This document shows, one piece after another, positions 45,205-54,447 of a stretch of 64,000 nucleotides of DNA. Every line of letters begins with the position of its first letter. Position 1 is the stretch's first letter. Source of the stretch: Leptospira ilyithenensis (GTDB lineage: Bacteria > Spirochaetota > Leptospiria > Leptospirales > Leptospiraceae); assembly GCF_004771005.1 (NCBI RefSeq), contig NZ_RQHV01000061.1:124001-188000 (forward strand), given 5' to 3'. Made by a program: the position numbers and the translations under genes. The notes beneath the pieces were generated by a model. The model searched no databases. It saw nothing but the letters and a program-made list of their open reading frames with translations, and had not been told where the DNA came from.

Positions 45205-46707
45205 ATGAAAATATATTTAATTTTTTTATTCAGTAGTTTGTGTTTATTTTTTGGAATCAAAACAGATTTTGAAATAGTATACGGAGATTCCGGATTTATG
45301 TGGGTTCAGATTATGGATTTAATCCATTCCGGATATTCCTGTTTTTCTTTTTCTTATCCTGGAAAAGAGATTGATCCCAAAGGAGAATTTATATCTATTC
45401 CATTTCCATTTTTAGGAATTCATAATTCCAGTTATTATATAGTTTTTCCGCCTTATTTTCCTTTGGTGGCATCCTTTGGCAAAAGTTTATTTGGTTCTAA
45501 TTTAGTAATTTATCTGATTCAGATTTTGTTTTTTTCCGGCTCCTTATATTTTTTGTATCTTTTATTTTCTGAATTTTCAAAACGAAACGGCCTTGTTATA
45601 TCTTTTGTATATCTTTATCTTTTTGGGACATCGGTTTTTGTTTATAACTTAGTTATTCATGAATATTCATTGGGTTTATTTTTTTTATACGGAGGGATTT
45701 ATTTTTATCAAAAGTTTCTAAAAGAAAACCAACATCTGAATCTTATATATTCATCTCTTTTTTTCGGACTTTCACTATATTTACGTCTGGAATTTATTAT
45801 CATTATTTTTGTCCTTACTGGTTTGAGTTTTTTACTTCAAAAGGAAATTCGAAAACAAATTTTATGCTATTGGGTGCCGGGATTTTTAATTATACTCAGT
45901 TCTTTACTTGCATTTAATATATACATTCATGGTCATCCCCTTGGTATGAGATATGTATTAAATATGGATGATCCTGCTATGGGCGAAGTAGTTCGCCACG
46001 AATTGATTTTTGATTTGTTGTTCAGTAAAAAAATGGGATTCCTTTATCAATCCTCTTATTTGGCACTTACGATTTTATTTTCGATCATAGTTATATCTTA
46101 TAAGGGTCTATGGAAAGAATGGAAGTCTTATACTTTTTTATACTTATCTGTATCAATTCTATCCATGAGTTTTATTTTGATGACAGCTCCCAATGATGGA
46201 GGGCATCTTTCGGCAAGGTATCTATTTGGTGTTTATCCATTTCTTTTTGTATTAGGATTGGTTCTTTTCGAATCACTTTTGAATTCGAAAAGAACAGCAA
46301 CATACTGGGCTTTCGTTTTTGTTATCAGTGTTTCTGTATTATTTTCTTTTCGACAATGGATTCATTCCGTACAGTTCATACGCAAAGCAGACAAAAATGT
46401 TGGGTTTATGGTTGATTTTTTTCGATCTACAAAGAAACAATATTTGGTTTTTACCGACAGTCATTTTCCCAAAAATCTGCAATCTTTGATGTATGAAAAA
46501 ACAATCTTGATAGTTCCCAAGAACCAATTGATTACTGAGTTTTTACCAAATGAAAATTTAAAAATAGATCCAAGCCAAGTTTTAATTGTTCGTCTTACTT
46601 CAACCGACTTGCCTATAGATGAAAAGGGTTGTATCTTAGGCTACCGTTATTGCAAGATACCAACACCGATTCCTTTTATCGAAGCCTATACTTATATGCT
46701 GCCTTAA
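45205..46707 (+). CDS. Polytopic membrane protein, GT-C/GT39-like
   Basis: A 500-residue membrane protein with about eleven segments. The first loop has [17 protein letters not shown] and later [16 protein letters not shown], with [20 protein letters not shown] as a further conserved-looking block. It starts 13 bases after the GT2-GtrA fusion, in the place of a gtrC-like transferase. The coding sequence is particularly AT-rich even beside its neighbours. It marks the right end of the glycan locus. Confidence 0.65.
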   Translation: MKIYLIFLFSSLCLFFGIKTDFEIVYGDSGFMWVQIMDLIHSGYSCFSFSYPGKEIDPKGEFISIPFPFLGIHNSSYYIVFPPYFPLVASFGKSLFGSNLVIYLIQILFFSGSLYFLYLLFSEFSKRNGLVISFVYLYLFGTSVFVYNLVIHEYSLGLFFLYGGIYFYQKFLKENQHLNLIYSSLFFGLSLYLRLEFIIIIFVLTGLSFLLQKEIRKQILCYWVPGFLIILSSLLAFNIYIHGHPLGMRYVLNMDDPAMGEVVRHELIFDLLFSKKMGFLYQSSYLALTILFSIIVISYKGLWKEWKSYTFLYLSVSILSMSFILMTAPNDGGHLSARYLFGVYPFLFVLGLVLFESLLNSKRTATYWAFVFVISVSVLFSFRQWIHSVQFIRKADKNVGFMVDFFRSTKKQYLVFTDSHFPKNLQSLMYEKTILIVPKNQLITEFLPNENLKIDPSQVLIVRLTSTDLPIDEKGCILGYRYCKIPTPIPFIEAYTYMLP

Positions 46708-46750
46708 AATGTTTTTTGTTTCGGTGTCCGTTCGATTTTTGCGAGTTTCA

Positions 46751-48295
46751 TTAACCTTTGAATGCCTTTTCGAGCAAATCTATCACTATCTTTCTGTCCC
46801 CGTCGGCAAACTCAGGTACTGTTAGTTTTTCCAACTGACCCAGTATCTGGGCCTCATCAATCACCTTTCCATCCACCCATTTTCCTATCATTTCACTCAC
46901 AACAGGAAAAACTTGTGCGAACTCCAAATGTCCCTTTGCATGCAAAATGACACTCATGCCCAGAGCACTTTCCGTTCCGAAAAATGCGTCTTCCTTTACG
47001 AACACTTGTTCCCAAATATTTTCCGGAAGGGCTTCCTTCACAAGTTTTACCATCTCTTTGTGTTTCGGACCTTTTTCCGTTTGATTGATAAGTGATAGTG
47101 TAACTGGATTTAGACGGCCATGGATGCGTACATTTTCTTCGCCTAATTTGCGAATCCTTCTTGCAGCATCTCTCGTGATCGCATCTCTTCCCAGAAAATT
47201 CAAATCATAAAGATAATCTTCCAAAGCATCACCTTCGATTTTGCCGAGACAAATCAATTGGTAGAGAGTGAAGATCATATAATCCGATTCCGTATTGTCT
47301 CCCATCAGAATCTCTTTGGAGTTAGTCGGTTGGAAAACCCTATCATAAAGCAGAATGGAAAGTTTATAAGCCATCTGATCAAAGAGACTTTGGTAGGACG
47401 CACCTAGGAATTTTTTAGTCCTGGACCAAGCGGGTTTGAACCCGTTCTGCAAAAAATCAATCGGGTTGAAGATGGTATCGACTACTTTGTCAAATACTCC
47501 TTTGATCGTTCCTTCCAAATACTTTAAGTGCAAGGATTCGATTTCGATTTTATGAGTGGCAATGGTCGCAAGCATAGTCCTGCGAAAAAAATGAGGACTT
47601 GCAGAGATAAAGGCAAGCGGAGCATTGTTCAGTCCTTTTCGCAGTTGATGGTAAAGCTCGGGCATTCCCGGGAGAGCCCGCTTTTGCTCGGGAGTTTCAA
47701 ACAGTGTGGAGAACTTTCCTTTTCCGGAATGAATGTCTGTAGCAAGATAAGTTTGATCTATGTCGGAAGTAACAATATAGCCGGAATATTCTTCCGCGAG
47801 GATTCTTAATTTTCCTTTTCCTACGATCGTGGTTTTGCCCAGGATCGAGTCTTCCGTGGAATTGAGATGTGCCAGGTCTTTGGAATACTGACGGAAGCTG
47901 TCCAAACCTTCCAGGATAACGTGGAACGTATGTTTGCCGACAGGAAGGCGGTCTCTGATTTCACAGGAAAAAAATCCGTCCTCGTCCGCTTTTACTTTTC
48001 CCGAGCCGAATATCTTAGTCCCGGACTCATTGTACACTTCGATCCGAAGGACCGGTTTACGAACCGGTGCCAGGGAAAAATCCAAAAAAGGAGTGATTCG
48101 TTTTTCATCTCCTGAAAAAAGACCGGTCACCAAATCCCAGAGTCCTTCCGCACGCATCAAATCAGTGATTCCTATGTCCACCACCTGCCCTCGGATAAAG
48201 GACCTGCGCTCCCGGCCAAGGGAACCGCCACAAACAGCGATTCGTTTGATATCTGTGATGGACGGACTTTGCGAAGATGGATTTGATTCAGGCAT
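46751..48295 (-). CDS. APP1-like phosphatidate phosphatase (DUF2183, HAD-type)
   Basis: A 514-residue soluble protein. A beta-rich N-terminal half (about 30-150) precedes the catalytic HAD-like domain. Its first motif is YIVTSDIDQTYLATDIHSGK (DxDxT, about residue 175), followed by ALPGMPELYHQLR, FISASPHFFRRTM and later ILMGDNTESDYMIFTLY, the acidic motif. Yeast APP1 with this domain dephosphorylates phosphatidate; bacterial members are poorly studied. The last 100 residues are helical with no recognised fold. It is divergent from the UbiD gene, with 61 bases between them. Confidence 0.85.
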   Translation of the reverse strand: MPESNPSSQSPSITDIKRIAVCGGSLGRERRSFIRGQVVDIGITDLMRAEGLWDLVTGLFSGDEKRITPFLDFSLAPVRKPVLRIEVYNESGTKIFGSGKVKADEDGFFSCEIRDRLPVGKHTFHVILEGLDSFRQYSKDLAHLNSTEDSILGKTTIVGKGKLRILAEEYSGYIVTSDIDQTYLATDIHSGKGKFSTLFETPEQKRALPGMPELYHQLRKGLNNAPLAFISASPHFFRRTMLATIATHKIEIESLHLKYLEGTIKGVFDKVVDTIFNPIDFLQNGFKPAWSRTKKFLGASYQSLFDQMAYKLSILLYDRVFQPTNSKEILMGDNTESDYMIFTLYQLICLGKIEGDALEDYLYDLNFLGRDAITRDAARRIRKLGEENVRIHGRLNPVTLSLINQTEKGPKHKEMVKLVKEALPENIWEQVFVKEDAFFGTESALGMSVILHAKGHLEFAQVFPVVSEMIGKWVDGKVIDEAQILGQLEKLTVPEFADGDRKIVIDLLEKAFKG

Positions 48296-48356
48296 ATGAT
48301 GAAAAACTTGTCCGCTCAGTCTAATGGAGGAAATTTAGTTTTCCAACCCTTTTTTT

Positions 48357-50129
48357 ATGCCAAACATTCGATCCACACATGATTTTATCCAAGTTCTGAA
48401 AAGAGAAGGGGAAGTTTTCGTTTTCCCGAAAGAAGTAGATCCTTATCTTGAGCTCGCAGAAATCCAAAGAAGGGTTGTGGAAAGAAAAGGCCCCGCACTT
48501 CTATTTCCGCAAGTGAAGGGAACCAAATTTCCTGTTGCGACCAATCTGTACGGATCGGAAAAAAGAATTCATCTCGCCTTTGGAGAAAAACCGGTGAGAA
48601 CCATCGAGAGACTCGCTAGGTTTGCTAAGGAAATTTTACCGCCTAAGATGGGTAAACTTTGGAAAGAAAAATCACTCGCACTCCTTCCCTTTATGGTGGG
48701 AATGAAAAGAGTGAGCAAGGCTCCCGTTTTGGCAAATAGGCTAGGACCCAAAGGATTACTCGAACTTCCTAATTTCGTATCCTGGCCCGAAGACGGAGGC
48801 CCGTTCGTTACACTTCCGTTAGTTTATACAGAGCACCCCGAATCGGGAAACGGAAACCTGGGAATGTACAGGATTCAATTATTCAATGAAACCACCGCAG
48901 GGATGCATATACAGATTCATAGAGGAGGGGGTTTTCATTATTATGAAGCGGAAAAAAAGGGAAATTCTTTGCCGGCGCATATCTATGTGGGAGGCCCCCC
49001 CGCACTTACCATTGCAGCAGTTGCACCTCTCCCGGAAGAGATCCCCGAACTGGTGTTTGCTTCCTTTCTTATGGGAGAAAAATTAAGAATCACTAGAAAC
49101 GAAAAAATTTCACCTTACCCTCTCGTGGCAGATGCCGACTTTGCCATCATCGGAAATATTCCTCCTTATAAAAGAAAACCGGAAGGACCTTTCGGAGATC
49201 ATTACGGTTATTATTCCTTGCAGCACGATTATCCCTATCTGGATGTAACAAACGTTTATCATCGAAAGGATGCGATCTGGGCTGCCACTGTCGTGGGAAG
49301 ACCACCTCAGGAAGATCATTATATCGCAGAATTTTTGCAGGATTTGTTATCCCCCATGTTTCCTCTGGTCATGCCACAGGTGTTAGGTGTTTGGGCCTAT
49401 GAAGAATCGGGTGTTCATTCTCTTGCCGCCGCGATCGTCAAAGAACGTTATTTCCGGGAAGCGTTTATGGGAGCACTTAGGATTTTGGGAGAAGGACAAC
49501 TCTCGCTTACGAAATGTTTACTTGTTACAAACGAAAGAGTGGAGTTGAAAAACTTTTCGGAAACATTCAAAACGATCGTGGAAAGATGCGATCCTGAAAC
49601 GGACATTCACGTTTTCAATCATATCAGCCAGGATACTTTGGATTACACCAGCGGTAAGGTAAACAAAGGCAGCAAGATGTTGCTTATGGGACTCGGAGAA
49701 CCCAAGTTCAAAGATCTTCCTACTTCGTTTAACGGAAGTTTTAAAGACAAAAGATTTACAAACCCCCGGGTATTTATGCCGGGAGTGCTTGTGGTTCAAG
49801 GAAGTTCTTTTTTGAAAGACGATAGATTGGCACTTTCGCTTCTGGAAGAAAACTTGGGAGGATTCCGGTTTGTATTTCTGGTAGATGACTCGGACGACGC
49901 CGTGAAAACGGATCATGATTTTATTTGGACTATGTTTACAAGAATGGAACCTGCATCTGACTTTTACTCCAAACAAATCGTAGAAAACAATCATATTCGC
50001 TTTTTGGTTCCTCTTGTATTCGATTGCAGGATGAAGCCCTGGATTCCGGGAGTGCTCGTTCCCGATCCGCAAACTGTAAAAAATGTGGATGAAAAATTCG
50101 GAAGTATTATAGATTCTATATTCCGATAG
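48357..50129 (+). CDS. UbiD-family prenylated-FMN decarboxylase
   Basis: A 590-residue protein of the UbiD family, which decarboxylates aromatic or polyprenylated acids with prenylated FMN. Central motifs are MYRIQLFNETTAGMHIQIHR, VGGPPALTIAAVAPLPE, and KPEGPFGDHYGYYS with the catalytic Glu, then VVGRPPQEDHYIAEF with the Arg. Ubiquinone or menaquinone synthesis is the likely pathway. Leptospira-type organisms use menaquinone, so a role in its final decarboxylation is my preference. The length is above the 490 typical of E. coli UbiD but occurs in the family. Confidence 0.92.
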   Translation: MPNIRSTHDFIQVLKREGEVFVFPKEVDPYLELAEIQRRVVERKGPALLFPQVKGTKFPVATNLYGSEKRIHLAFGEKPVRTIERLARFAKEILPPKMGKLWKEKSLALLPFMVGMKRVSKAPVLANRLGPKGLLELPNFVSWPEDGGPFVTLPLVYTEHPESGNGNLGMYRIQLFNETTAGMHIQIHRGGGFHYYEAEKKGNSLPAHIYVGGPPALTIAAVAPLPEEIPELVFASFLMGEKLRITRNEKISPYPLVADADFAIIGNIPPYKRKPEGPFGDHYGYYSLQHDYPYLDVTNVYHRKDAIWAATVVGRPPQEDHYIAEFLQDLLSPMFPLVMPQVLGVWAYEESGVHSLAAAIVKERYFREAFMGALRILGEGQLSLTKCLLVTNERVELKNFSETFKTIVERCDPETDIHVFNHISQDTLDYTSGKVNKGSKMLLMGLGEPKFKDLPTSFNGSFKDKRFTNPRVFMPGVLVVQGSSFLKDDRLALSLLEENLGGFRFVFLVDDSDDAVKTDHDFIWTMFTRMEPASDFYSKQIVENNHIRFLVPLVFDCRMKPWIPGVLVPDPQTVKNVDEKFGSIIDSIFR

Positions 50130-50151
50130 ATTTTATTAAGACTTTGCTGAT

Positions 50152-51399
50152 ATGATTGAATCCTACCACCAGGCACTGAGCGAATCACTTTTGCAAAAAA
50201 CCGGAATTCGGATCGACGCAAAAGAAAAATGGGATCTCATTCGAAATCATTTTCAGGAATTCCAATTGATTCCCCTTTTGGAAGATCCGAATCATCCGCT
50301 TTGGGACAAGTTATTCAACGTATTAAATATTTCGGAAACCTATTTTAACCGGGATCCCATCCAGCTGGGATCGATCTTCCGTCAGATTTTGCCCGAATAT
50401 ATCCAAAAAACCAACAAACGGATATTATCCGTTTGGAGCGCCGGTTCTTCTACGGGAGAAGAAGCATACACTCTTGCCTTGTTTTTGCAAGTGATGAAGG
50501 AAGAGGGAGAGATTGAAGATTATCATGTGACAGGCACCGACTTACAAAAAAAATCGGTGGATATCGCGGTTAAGGGAGAATATTATCCTTATTCCGTCAG
50601 AAACGAACTCCCGAAAGGTTTTTCCGATTTTTTGATCATTTCCGGCAACTCGGTTCATATTCACTCTGACATCCAATCTAAAGTTGAGTTTCGGGAAGGA
50701 AACTTGCTCGACCCGATGCCTGCCACTTTCGATTTGATCGTATGTAGAAATGTATTTATTTATTTGGACGAGATTTCCAAACAAACGATACTCACTCATT
50801 TTTCCAATTCCATCCTTCCTTGGGGAAATATCATTCTCGGACATGCAGAGTATTCCAATATTCCACCTAATGATCTAAAGGTGATTTCGATTGCATCTGA
50901 AACTTCCTATTTTCAAAAAATAGGAAAAGAGGAAAATCCTCCGAAGGAATCCTCCGTTCGTCCTGAAGAAACAAATCATTCGAAACATTCCATTGTTTCG
51001 GAAAAAGGAACCGCACTTCGTGAAAGCAGCTCTTCCGGGAATCTGAGTGGTTCGTCTTTTTCCGGTGTGCCGGTCATTTCCCGTGATTCCAAAGAAAACG
51101 CTAGGGTTGCGGCGGGAAATGGGAATTCCCTCTTTTTAGCGTTCCGGGAGAAGGAGAAGGGAAATTGGGAAGAGGCCCATTTTTTTTGGAAACAGGCCTT
51201 GTACGAAGATCCTTACGCTATTTCAGCCTATTATGAGCTGGCGAACTACTTTTGGGAAAAAGGAGACCGCAAAACTGCGAGGTCTTATCAGGCACAAGCG
51301 CAGACTGTTCTCAAGAATGACCCTCTGCGGGTCGATTTTATAAAGAAGAGTGGGAATTGGGTCTCGGAATGGGATGAATTTTTGAATCACTCTCTTTAA
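50152..51399 (+). CDS. cheR: Chemotaxis methyltransferase CheR with C-terminal TPR-like region
   Basis: Methylates glutamates on chemoreceptors with SAM. The protein has 415 residues: an alpha-helical N-terminal part, then the SAM-binding domain with ILSVWSAGSSTGEEAYTLAL (about 84-103), TGTDLQKKSVDIAVKGEYYP and FDLIVCRNVFIYLD. A Ser-rich linker (about 265-320) leads to a TPR-like unit (FREKEKGNWEEAHFFWKQAL, then YYELANYFWEKGDRKTARSY). CheR-TPR fusions are known and usually tie CheR to other signalling proteins. It begins the operon of six signalling genes, 5 bases before the cheW gene. Confidence 0.92.
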   Translation: MIESYHQALSESLLQKTGIRIDAKEKWDLIRNHFQEFQLIPLLEDPNHPLWDKLFNVLNISETYFNRDPIQLGSIFRQILPEYIQKTNKRILSVWSAGSSTGEEAYTLALFLQVMKEEGEIEDYHVTGTDLQKKSVDIAVKGEYYPYSVRNELPKGFSDFLIISGNSVHIHSDIQSKVEFREGNLLDPMPATFDLIVCRNVFIYLDEISKQTILTHFSNSILPWGNIILGHAEYSNIPPNDLKVISIASETSYFQKIGKEENPPKESSVRPEETNHSKHSIVSEKGTALRESSSSGNLSGSSFSGVPVISRDSKENARVAAGNGNSLFLAFREKEKGNWEEAHFFWKQALYEDPYAISAYYELANYFWEKGDRKTARSYQAQAQTVLKNDPLRVDFIKKSGNWVSEWDEFLNHSL

Positions 51400-51404
51400 A
51401 AATT

Positions 51405-52448
51405 ATGACTGAAATCTCAGACTGGCTTTTATTCGAAATGCGAGACAGACAATTTGCGGTGGGAGCCCAAGTTGTAAGAGAGATTTTATGGTTACTTCCT
51501 TTGACTCCTACCACAATGGGAGGAGCGGGATTTTTTGCCACGTTCCCTTTGCGGGGAGAGATAGTTCCCGTCCTTGATCCGTTTTTTTATTGGGGAACAA
51601 AACCTTCACCTTACGAGACTTCGTATCAGTTATTGTTATTAAATTCAGGTACAGCCATTCCCATTATGAAAGTATCCGAAGTGATCTCTTGGGAAAATCC
51701 TAAAAGAAAATCCGATCCGGATTCCAGCGGAGTTTGGGAAGAAAGGGTTTGGAAAAACAAAGTGGTGACCTTGCTCGATGTGGATCATTTTTATCCCGGC
51801 GGTAAAAAGGATTTTGATCTGACGGAAGATGAAGTGCAAGGATCGGATTCGGAACCGGAAAAATCCTGGGACGAATTTTTTATAAAAGGCGAAGAAAGAG
51901 CCAAACTTGCCTGGTATGAAGAGTCTTACGGAAAGATTCATGAAGATGAAATCAGCGAATTGGAATTTCGAGCCATCTCCTATGCCGACTCCCTGACCCC
52001 GATTGATCACGGTGGTTTGGAACCGATCTCCATTGTAAAAGTGGCGGACGAAAGTTACGGAATCTCTTTGGACTGTGTCCTGGAATTTTCCGACCCAAGT
52101 CATTTAACACCTGTTCCGGGAATGTCTCCCATATTGAAAGGTTGTATGAATCTGCGAGGCGAAGTTTTACCCGTTCTCGGTTTGGATGAAATTTTGGGAA
52201 ACCAAATCAAAAAACCGTTCGGGTTTGGGAAAGTAGTGATTATTAAATCGGAAACCAGCCAATTCGGACTACTTGTGGATGAGTTGGTGGATGTTGTTTA
52301 TAAGAAAGAAGATGAAAAGAGGACTCCTCCTCTCGGAACGAAAGATTATGGCGGGGTATTGGAATCTTCCTACCAACATGGTAACGGATTTATCAATCTG
52401 TTGAGTATTCCCACCATATTAAAAAAAATAAAACAAGAATTAAGTTAG
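51405..52448 (+). CDS. cheW: Two-domain CheW-like coupling protein
   Basis: A 347-residue coupling protein with two CheW domains. The first (about 1-130) has [20 protein letters not shown] and [18 protein letters not shown]. An acidic linker follows. The second (about 200-340) has [40 protein letters not shown] and [14 protein letters not shown]. CheW couples chemoreceptors to CheA; a two-domain form may bridge two partners. It sits 7 bases before the MCP gene and so matches its partners by operon order. Confidence 0.9.
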   Translation: MTEISDWLLFEMRDRQFAVGAQVVREILWLLPLTPTTMGGAGFFATFPLRGEIVPVLDPFFYWGTKPSPYETSYQLLLLNSGTAIPIMKVSEVISWENPKRKSDPDSSGVWEERVWKNKVVTLLDVDHFYPGGKKDFDLTEDEVQGSDSEPEKSWDEFFIKGEERAKLAWYEESYGKIHEDEISELEFRAISYADSLTPIDHGGLEPISIVKVADESYGISLDCVLEFSDPSHLTPVPGMSPILKGCMNLRGEVLPVLGLDEILGNQIKKPFGFGKVVIIKSETSQFGLLVDELVDVVYKKEDEKRTPPLGTKDYGGVLESSYQHGNGFINLLSIPTILKKIKQELS

Positions 52449-52455
52449 GGCAGGG

Positions 52456-54447
52456 ATGAGTATGGATGGTAATTTACTAATGAAAAGAATGCAAGGCTTA
52501 AGCCTAAAGATACGGTTACTTATTTTTTCCATAGGTTCCGTAGTTCTCGTTTCTGTTAGTTTGTCTTTCATGTATCTTTATATTGCAAAAAACGCAATCG
52601 TAGAAAACTTTGAACTCCAAATGAACAGCATCCGAGAGGCCAAAAAACTTCAGATTGAGACTTATTTTAAAAACAAAAGATCCGATCTGACTGCATTTGA
52701 CGGTTCTTTGGACATCATCATTGCTTATAATGAATTTAAAGCTGCATACCAGACTCTTCGCGCACAATCATCTCGTGCGGGTGCCGAGGCCTACTTGCAG
52801 GAAAAATATATTTTTCAAAATCCGAATCCGATCGGAAAAAAAGATCAACTGGAAGATGCTTTGGACGGATCGGAATACAGCAAAGTTCATAAAAAGTTTC
52901 AGCCTTTTTTCAGAAGTTATATCAAACAAAAATACTTTTACGACCTGTTCATTGTGGATAATGACGGAACTTTATTATATACTGTTTTTAAAGAAAACGA
53001 TTACGCCACAAATCTGTTAGATGGGAAATACAAAGATACGAATATCGGAACATTATTTCGCAAAGCGCGCACATCCCATGATCCGGGTGAAGTATTATAC
53101 GTGGATTTTGAAAACTATGCTCCTTCCAACGGAGATCCCGCTTCTTTTATTGCTATGCCGATCGTTATTAACGGTAGAACGGAAGCCGTTCTTATGGCGC
53201 AAATGCCGATCGACGAAATCAATGAATCCATGAAAGACAGTTTCCTCGGCCAGAATGGTGCAGTTTATCTGGTAGGAAAAGATAAATTGTTCAGAACTTA
53301 CGATTACAGATATCCGAATGAGGAATTTATCTTAAGAAAAAGAAATGATTCTCCAGTGATTGATTTGGCATTTAGCGACCAAATCGGTGTTAAACAAGAA
53401 TTAAATTATCGTGGCGAAGAAGTTTTCACTTCCTATATGCCGATTGAAATTATGGGAACAAAGTATGCATTGATTTCCGAATATGAAGCGGACGCGGCCC
53501 TGGTATTATTGAGAGAGATCAAAGTGAAAATACTTTCCGCCTTTCTCATTCTGATCGGAGTCATCGTAGTGATTACATTTTTTGTATCGCGTGCTATTTC
53601 CAATCCGATCGTTCAGGCAGTGACGATTCTGTCTTCTTCCACACGCGAAATCGCAGCAACCATCGAACAACAGGAGAAAACGGCACAGATGCAATCCGCA
53701 TCCGTCAACCAAACCAGTACTACGATGGCAGAACTCGGTTCCAGTGCCAAACACACCGCAGAACAGTCACAGACGGTTTCCGAAAAATCAAGAGATGCAC
53801 AGGAATCCGCGAAAGACGGAACTCATAAGATTACGGAAATGGTTCATTCGATGGAAGACCTGAAAGACAAGGTTCTTGTCATCAGTGATCAGATCCTTCA
53901 ATTGTCCGAAAAAAACAACCAAATTGGAAATATCATAGGACTTGTCTCCGATATCGCCAACCAAACCAATATGCTTGCTTTGAATGCTGCTGTGGAAGCT
54001 GCGAGGGCGGGGGAATATGGAAAAGGTTTTGCCGTGGTAGCGGGAGAGATCCGCAAACTCGCGGACGAATCGAAGAGATCTGCGGAAAAAATCCAAGACA
54101 TACTTTCTGAAATCAAAAAAGCAACAGACTCGACTGTAATGGCAGCAGAGGAAGGAAATAAAAAAGTGGATCGCTCTGCAACGCTCGGCCAGGAAGTAGT
54201 GCGCGCGTTCGACGGAGTGTATCAATCTATCAACGGCGTATTTACGAGCACCGAACAAATCACTTTGAATGTGAAACAACAATCCATTGCTATTAACGAA
54301 GTTGTACAAGCGATGACCAGTTTGAATCGCGGTTCGCAGGAAACTTCGACAGGAATCACCCAAACAAAACAGGGAATCCAGCAAATGAAGGAAGCGACTT
54401 TAAGTTTGAAACATACGGTTGATGGTAACAAAACAACGGTTATATGA
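52456..54447 (+). CDS. Methyl-accepting chemotaxis protein
   Basis: A 663-residue transmembrane receptor. The first membrane segment is about 17-39. A periplasmic region of about 310 residues resembles a double Cache sensor ([20 protein letters not shown] and [13 protein letters not shown]). The second membrane segment is about 353-377. No HAMP domain is evident after it. The cytoplasmic signalling tip is [20 protein letters not shown] near residue 500, preceded and followed by the coiled coil. The C-terminus (NKTTVI) lacks the tethering pentapeptide. A second ATG at 52462 is an equally good start by Shine-Dalgarno spacing. Its end overlaps cheA (ATGA). Confidence 0.92.
   Translation: MSMDGNLLMKRMQGLSLKIRLLIFSIGSVVLVSVSLSFMYLYIAKNAIVENFELQMNSIREAKKLQIETYFKNKRSDLTAFDGSLDIIIAYNEFKAAYQTLRAQSSRAGAEAYLQEKYIFQNPNPIGKKDQLEDALDGSEYSKVHKKFQPFFRSYIKQKYFYDLFIVDNDGTLLYTVFKENDYATNLLDGKYKDTNIGTLFRKARTSHDPGEVLYVDFENYAPSNGDPASFIAMPIVINGRTEAVLMAQMPIDEINESMKDSFLGQNGAVYLVGKDKLFRTYDYRYPNEEFILRKRNDSPVIDLAFSDQIGVKQELNYRGEEVFTSYMPIEIMGTKYALISEYEADAALVLLREIKVKILSAFLILIGVIVVITFFVSRAISNPIVQAVTILSSSTREIAATIEQQEKTAQMQSASVNQTSTTMAELGSSAKHTAEQSQTVSEKSRDAQESAKDGTHKITEMVHSMEDLKDKVLVISDQILQLSEKNNQIGNIIGLVSDIANQTNMLALNAAVEAARAGEYGKGFAVVAGEIRKLADESKRSAEKIQDILSEIKKATDSTVMAAEEGNKKVDRSATLGQEVVRAFDGVYQSINGVFTSTEQITLNVKQQSIAINEVVQAMTSLNRGSQETSTGITQTKQGIQQMKEATLSLKHTVDGNKTTVI

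Noticed and set aside
49518..50072. A 184-codon frame antisense to the UbiD-family gene
   Set aside because: It lies inside a strongly conserved coding region and its product shows no family features.
53788..54384. A 198-codon frame antisense to the chemoreceptor gene
   Set aside because: It lies wholly within a well-supported gene and its Phe/Cys/Ser-rich translation has no domain; it reflects codon bias of the other strand.
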